From the NCBI GenBank assembly GCA_035479015.1, contig DATIJC010000001.1, positions 1 through 15,010 of the forward strand: a stretch of 15,010 nt of DNA, read 5' to 3'. This document shows positions 11,972 to 15,010 of the stretch, in pieces. The notes under the pieces are model-generated. The model worked only from the letters and a program-made list of their open reading frames with translations, ran no database searches and was not told where the DNA came from. The position numbers and the translations under genes were made by a program. How positions within the stretch are numbered: the first letter of the stretch is position 1; each line of letters starts with the position of its first letter. Source of the DNA: DATIJC01 sp035479015 (GTDB lineage Bacteria; Patescibacteriota; Microgenomatia; UBA1400; UBA12028).

Positions 11972-13390
11972 ATGGCAATGCAGTCGCGTCCACCAGTCGT
12001 CGCTATCATGGGCCATGTCGATCACGGCAAGACCTCGCTTTTGGATGCAATCCGAAAGACAAATGTAGCTGGTGGTGAGGCCGGTGGCATTACGCAGCAT
12101 ATCGGTGCCTACCAGATCGAATACAACAAACGCACGCTCACTTTCCTTGATACTCCCGGTCACGCGGCATTCTCCAAAATGCGTTCCCGCGGTGCGAAAG
12201 TCACCGATATCGTGATCTTGGTTGTCGCTGCCGATGATGGTGTGAAGCCACAAACCATTGAATCCATTCAACACATCCAATCCTCTGGTGTGGAGTACAT
12301 CGTGGCAATCAACAAAATTGATATGCCCGGGGCAAACATTATCAACGTCAAATCACAACTTGCCGAACACAATGTTTTCCTGGAAGGTTTTGGCGGCAAT
12401 GTGTCAGCTGTTGAAGTCAGTGCGAAGACTAAACAGGGGATTAACGATTTGCTCGATTTAATTTTGCTGACTGCTGATGTCAAAGATTTGCAGGCCGATC
12501 CAGACGGAGATCTCAAAGGTGTGGTCATTGAATCTGGCAAAGATGCGCATACAGGCACATACGCTACGGTGCTTGTACAAAATGGCTCACTTGTTCCCCG
12601 CCAAGAAGTATTTGTAGATGGCAGCAAAGAACGTATTCGCCTGATGCAAGACGCGGCCCTCAAAACTGTGCCCAAAGCCACCCCAAGCATGCCAGTGCGC
12701 GTGCAGGGATTTTCAAGCATTCCGGTAATTGGTGCGATCGTGGCCAGCACTTCACAAATTCATGAGATGGAAACACCCAGCGAAGCAGTCACTCCAGCGG
12801 GTGACAAGATGCTCAAAGTTATTTTGAAGACAGATGTCGTCGGTTCACAAGAAGCGTTGGTTGGCAGTTTGCCAGCAACTATTGAGATAATCGCTTCAGG
12901 TGTAGGTGAAGTCACGGAATCCGATGTGCTGCTAGCCCAAACGACTGGCTCACGCATTTTGGCTTTCAATGTCAAAGTGCCAAAGTCAGTTGACGAATTG
13001 TCGCAAACGCATAATGTAAAAATCAAAGCCTACAAGATCATTTACGAAATGCTGGAAGACATTGATAAGGTTCTGTTCGTGCTCGCCAATCCACATGCCA
13101 ATGAAGAAGTGTTAGGTAAGGCAGAAATCACGGCCCAATTTGATATCAAAGGTGACCGCATCGCTGGATGTAAAGTCACTGAAGGTGAGATTAAGCGCGG
13201 GCAAAACATTCTCTATAAATTGATTCGTGCTGGCGAAATTATTGCAACACCCAAGATCCGCTCGCTCAAGACTGGTAAAGCCGACATTGAGACAATGAAG
13301 GCGCCAGGTGAGTGCGGTCTAGTCTTCCGCGGGACTGTCCCTTTCAAGATCGGTGACACCATTGAGTGTTACCAACTCAAAGAAGTCTAG
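11972..13390 (+). CDS. infB: Translation initiation factor IF-2 (minimal form)
   Basis: Encodes 472 aa, about half the length of many bacterial IF-2 proteins, because the long N-terminal region is missing and the GTPase domain begins at once. G1 GHVDHGKT (residues 14-21), switch GGITQHIGAY, G3 DTPGH (60-64), G4 NKID (114-117) and G5 SAK (150-152) are all intact. Domain II (GVVIESGKDAHTGTYATVLVQNGSL), domain III and the fMet-tRNA-binding C2 domain ending ECGLVFRGTVPFKIGDTIECYQ follow. It places initiator tRNA on the 30S subunit and promotes subunit joining. Start 11972 abuts the previous stop; an alternative ATG lies two codons in. Third gene from the nusA promoter. No rbfA follows; a separate promoter stands downstream. 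Confidence 0.97.
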   Translation: MAMQSRPPVVAIMGHVDHGKTSLLDAIRKTNVAGGEAGGITQHIGAYQIEYNKRTLTFLDTPGHAAFSKMRSRGAKVTDIVILVVAADDGVKPQTIESIQHIQSSGVEYIVAINKIDMPGANIINVKSQLAEHNVFLEGFGGNVSAVEVSAKTKQGINDLLDLILLTADVKDLQADPDGDLKGVVIESGKDAHTGTYATVLVQNGSLVPRQEVFVDGSKERIRLMQDAALKTVPKATPSMPVRVQGFSSIPVIGAIVASTSQIHEMETPSEAVTPAGDKMLKVILKTDVVGSQEALVGSLPATIEIIASGVGEVTESDVLLAQTTGSRILAFNVKVPKSVDELSQTHNVKIKAYKIIYEMLEDIDKVLFVLANPHANEEVLGKAEITAQFDIKGDRIAGCKVTEGEIKRGQNILYKLIRAGEIIATPKIRSLKTGKADIETMKAPGECGLVFRGTVPFKIGDTIECYQLKEV

Positions 13391-13397
13391 TTTCTTC

Positions 13398-13425
13398 TTG
13401 CAACGCTACGGGGCTGTGATAGGAT
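13398..13425 (+). promoter_or_regulatory. Promoter of the DHH-like gene
   Basis: TTGCAA (13398-13403), 16-bp spacer, TAGGAT (13420-13425) preceded by TGA, an extended -10. The start would fall near 13432, about 4 nt before the ATG at 13436, so the mRNA should be nearly leaderless. The weak purine run GATCGAGAG lies mostly upstream of the predicted start site. Confidence 0.6.
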
Positions 13426-13435
13426 CGAGAGCTAC

Positions 13436-14353
13436 ATGGCTGACCTCTCTTCACTTGAACCACTGAAAAACGTTCTCTCCACTCCCAAAAAAATATTGAT
13501 TCTTATGTCGCCTGCACCTAATACGGATGTTGCGGCCACGGCTTTGGGTTTAGGAGTCGCGCTACAGGCAGCCGGTCATGATGTCCAAGTCGCATCTCCC
13601 GCCGACATGCGTGTCGAATTTTCCCGGCTCGTTGGTGTAGATAAAGTCAAAAAGAAAATCGCCAACCGTAACCTTGTCGTCTCGTTTCCGTATAGTGAAG
13701 ATAGAGTAGAGAAGGTTAGCTACAACATTAGTGAAGATGGGAACCGTTTTAATTTGATCATTGCTCCGAAAACCAATGCGCCGCCCCTAGATCCCGCGCA
13801 GGTACAGTATGACTATGCTGGAGCTGAAGCGGAAGTAGTGATCACTGTAGGGGTTTCACAGTTCAATGAATTGGGTAACATGTACGAGCAGGACCGTAAC
13901 GTGATGGAGGGTGCACAGTCACTAGCACTCACTCTCTTTCCCGTCGGCACCTTTGCCAACTACCAAGCGGATGCGCAGGGACTTTCCTGCATGAGTGAGT
14001 TGGGTGTCAAATTGTGCGAGTATTTTAATTTGCCGCTCTTACAGGATGAAGCTAACAACTTCCTGTTCGGTTTGGAAGCGGCAACCAACGGACTCTCTAG
14101 TCCCACAATGACAGCCGACACTTTTGAATTGGTTGCCAAACTTCTGCGCGCGGGTGCCAAGCGCCAACCCATGGGTCAGCACAATACCATCCAGCCAAAC
14201 CAACTGCCGTTTACCCAGAATTCAGTGCCCCAGCCCAAGGCTGGTCCGCCTGGGGCGGATACGAGTCAGTTTGCAGCAGCCATGAGCGGCATTCCGCCCG
14301 CTAATCCCACGGGCCCGACCCAGTATAGTGCCACCAATGAATTTAAAGGGTAA
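13436..14353 (+). CDS. DHH-family-like protein lacking catalytic motifs
   Basis: Encodes 305 aa. The N-terminus (KKILILMSPAPNTDVAATALGLGVALQAAGHDVQV, residues 18-52) has the layout of DHH phosphoesterases of the NrnA/RecJ type (PDGDALGSALAL...LG..V), but the DxD metal ligands read NTD. Where the DHH motif belongs (about residues 137-150) the sequence is VGVSQFNELGNMYEQD, with no DHH. The late segment FLFGLEAATNGLSSPTMTADTFELVAKLLRAGA matches the NrnA 'GI.TDTG.F....T..TFE.AA.L...GA' segment, again without the acidic residues. Residues 243-305 are a Gln/Pro-rich disordered tail. Probably a pseudoenzyme that may bind RNA or nucleotides. DHH genes commonly follow infB-rbfA, which supports the relationship. 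Own near-leaderless promoter; next ORF 2 bp downstream. Confidence 0.75.
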   Translation: MADLSSLEPLKNVLSTPKKILILMSPAPNTDVAATALGLGVALQAAGHDVQVASPADMRVEFSRLVGVDKVKKKIANRNLVVSFPYSEDRVEKVSYNISEDGNRFNLIIAPKTNAPPLDPAQVQYDYAGAEAEVVITVGVSQFNELGNMYEQDRNVMEGAQSLALTLFPVGTFANYQADAQGLSCMSELGVKLCEYFNLPLLQDEANNFLFGLEAATNGLSSPTMTADTFELVAKLLRAGAKRQPMGQHNTIQPNQLPFTQNSVPQPKAGPPGADTSQFAAAMSGIPPANPTGPTQYSATNEFKG

Positions 14354-14355
14354 AT

Positions 14356-14574
14356 ATGGTACCAGTTGAGGGCGTGAAATATAAATTAGAGAAAGTTGAC
14401 TTAGCACTGGGAGAAATGTGGGGATTTCTTGGCTCAGTTTTGACCTGTAAAATTGTGGCTGAAGATCCGAACGGTCAGGCAGTCTATGTTTTTGAGGTAG
14501 ATGACGGGCCTGCCAATGGGCCAAAAAGTATTGAGCTATCTACTTACATGCTCGCATATTTACGCAAAATTTGA
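14356..14574 (+). CDS. Small orphan protein (72 aa)
   Basis: Encodes 72 aa, unrecognised, starting 2 bp after the DHH-like gene and so probably co-transcribed and coupled with it. Predicted beta-rich with a helix at the end: KYKLEKVDLALGEMWGFLGSVLTCKIVAEDPNGQAVYVFEVDDG, then IELSTYMLAYLRKI. One cysteine, no signal peptide. No clear ribosome-binding site precedes the ATG. The stop TGA at 14572-14574 is also the TG of the rpsO extended -10 promoter, so the two units are packed with no spacer. UGA as stop here argues for the standard bacterial code. Confidence 0.7.
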   Translation: MVPVEGVKYKLEKVDLALGEMWGFLGSVLTCKIVAEDPNGQAVYVFEVDDGPANGPKSIELSTYMLAYLRKI

Positions 14575-14580
14575 TATAAT
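14572..14580 (+). promoter_or_regulatory. rpsO promoter (extended -10)
   Basis: TGA followed by a perfect TATAAT (14575-14580) is a consensus extended -10; the -35 position (TCGCAT, 14552-14557) is poor. The start would be near 14587, giving a leader of about 59 nt. That leader can form a stem of CCAGCC (14604-14609) with GGCCGG (14622-14627), one mismatch, followed by GGAAAG before the rpsO ATG; S15 commonly controls its own leader, but no S15 site is proved here. Confidence 0.75.
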
Positions 14581-14645
14581 AGCCGCCTTATACGTTTTAC
14601 TGTCCAGCCTTGAATTCTCTCGGCCGGAACGGAAAGATAAACACT

Positions 14646-14912
14646 ATGGCTCTGGATAAGACCAAAAAACTACAGATCATGAAGGATTTCGCCACCAAAG
14701 ACGGCGATACCGGATCTCCTGAAGTGCAGATCGCACTCCTGACCAATCAGATCACTGATCTGACGGAACACCTCAAAAAGCACAAAAAAGACAACCACTC
14801 ACGCAAGGGTTTGCTCAAGATGGTAGCCAAACGCCGCCGCTTGATCAATTTCTTGGTGAGGAAAGATGATAAGCGCGCCAAGGACCTCCTGAAGAAATTG
14901 GGGTTAAAATAA
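14646..14912 (+). CDS. rpsO: 30S ribosomal protein S15
   Basis: Encodes 88 aa, one residue short of the usual 89. MALDKTKKLQIMKDFATKDGDTGSPEVQIALLTNQI and HLKKHKKDNHSRKGLLKMVAKRRRLINFL show the S15 helices and the HKKDNHSRKGL rRNA-binding loop. It binds the central domain of 16S rRNA early in 30S assembly. The start at 14646 is chosen because it gives the canonical MALDK-type N-terminus; an upstream in-frame TTG at 14610 would add twelve non-S15 residues inside the leader hairpin. GGAAAG lies about ten bases upstream as ribosome-binding site. Driven from the extended -10 promoter that overlaps the previous stop. The last A of its stop codon is the first base of the next ORF. Confidence 0.97.
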   Translation: MALDKTKKLQIMKDFATKDGDTGSPEVQIALLTNQITDLTEHLKKHKKDNHSRKGLLKMVAKRRRLINFLVRKDDKRAKDLLKKLGLK

Positions 14913-15010
14913 TGTCTGAGCGCATTAAATGCGAGTTGTTGCTGAAGCTCCCTACAGGAGATGGTAAAACTACACAGATTATCGTGCTCTCTGGCGAGGA
15001 TCTTGAGCCG
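14912..15010 (+). CDS. Partial ORF overlapping the rpsO stop (5' end only)
   Basis: The ATG at 14912-14914 shares one base with the rpsO stop (TAATG arrangement) and stays open for 33 codons to the window edge. It reads MSERIKCELLLKLPTGDG followed by KTTQIIVLSGEDLEP. pnp is the commonest gene after rpsO, but this does not resemble the PNPase N-terminus, so the gene is not identified. The overlap suggests translational coupling to rpsO. Only the first 33 residues are visible. Confidence 0.55.
   Translation, partial: MSERIKCELLLKLPTGDGKTTQIIVLSGEDLEP

Noticed and set aside
14396..14412. TTAGCACTG, a near match to a CIRCE half site.
   Set aside because: It lies inside the 72-aa ORF and no second arm follows after 9 bp.

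Overview
The window looks like a chromosomal segment of a Candidate Phyla Radiation (Patescibacteria) bacterium. This is an inference from several things seen together: a DUF5667-like exported protein, a short HrcA (241 aa), a minimal IF-2 (472 aa) without the usual long N-terminal extension, a monomeric B12-dependent ribonucleotide reductase directly behind NrdR, a DUF6941-like protein, and many small orphan ORFs packed between housekeeping genes. UGA ends at least one probable gene (positions 14572-14574), so there is no sign of the UGA-recoded Gracilibacteria or Absconditabacteria code. No tRNA, rRNA, CRISPR array or intact insertion sequence was seen.

Layout. Positions 1-670 hold a hairpin and a DUF5667-like membrane-anchored gene. 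Positions 680-3425 form a deoxynucleotide-supply operon: a regulatory region with NrdR-box-like repeats, nrdR, and a class II (adenosylcobalamin) ribonucleotide reductase. Positions 3426-4540 are an accessory gap with a heptamer tandem array, a dispersed REP-like hairpin, a doubtful ORF, two small minus-strand orphan genes, further inverted repeats and a decayed fragment of a ribonucleotide reductase 3' end. Positions 4543-9814 are the heat-shock cluster: a promoter overlapped by a CIRCE operator, then hrcA, grpE, dnaK, an orphan, a DUF6941-like gene, dnaJ (no zinc finger) and another orphan. A BIME-like repeat lies just before dnaJ and appears to supply its ribosome-binding site. Positions 9815-10560 encode an exported protein with a C-terminal coiled coil. 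Positions 10569-13390 are a nusA-orphan-infB operon whose leader carries an intrinsic terminator right before nusA. Positions 13398-14574 carry a DHH-phosphoesterase-like gene without recognisable catalytic motifs and a small orphan. rpsO follows from its own extended -10 promoter, with the first 33 codons of an unidentified gene overlapping its stop.

How it fits together. NrdR probably represses its own operon when dATP is high. HrcA probably represses the chaperone operon through CIRCE. NusA may limit its own synthesis at the leader terminator. A recurring signal is that several operon-first genes (hrcA, the DHH-like gene, the exported protein, possibly the DUF5667-like gene and the 4472 minus-strand orphan) have a -10 box only about 6-15 bp before the start codon and no Shine-Dalgarno sequence, as expected for leaderless or near-leaderless mRNAs. 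Many genes inside operons or behind a longer leader have good AGGA/GGAGG sites. I found no clearly new defence or mobile system. The most unusual material is the repeat-rich accessory gap (3426-4540), the repeat-derived dnaJ leader, the CIRCE/start-codon overlap and the nusA leader terminator.
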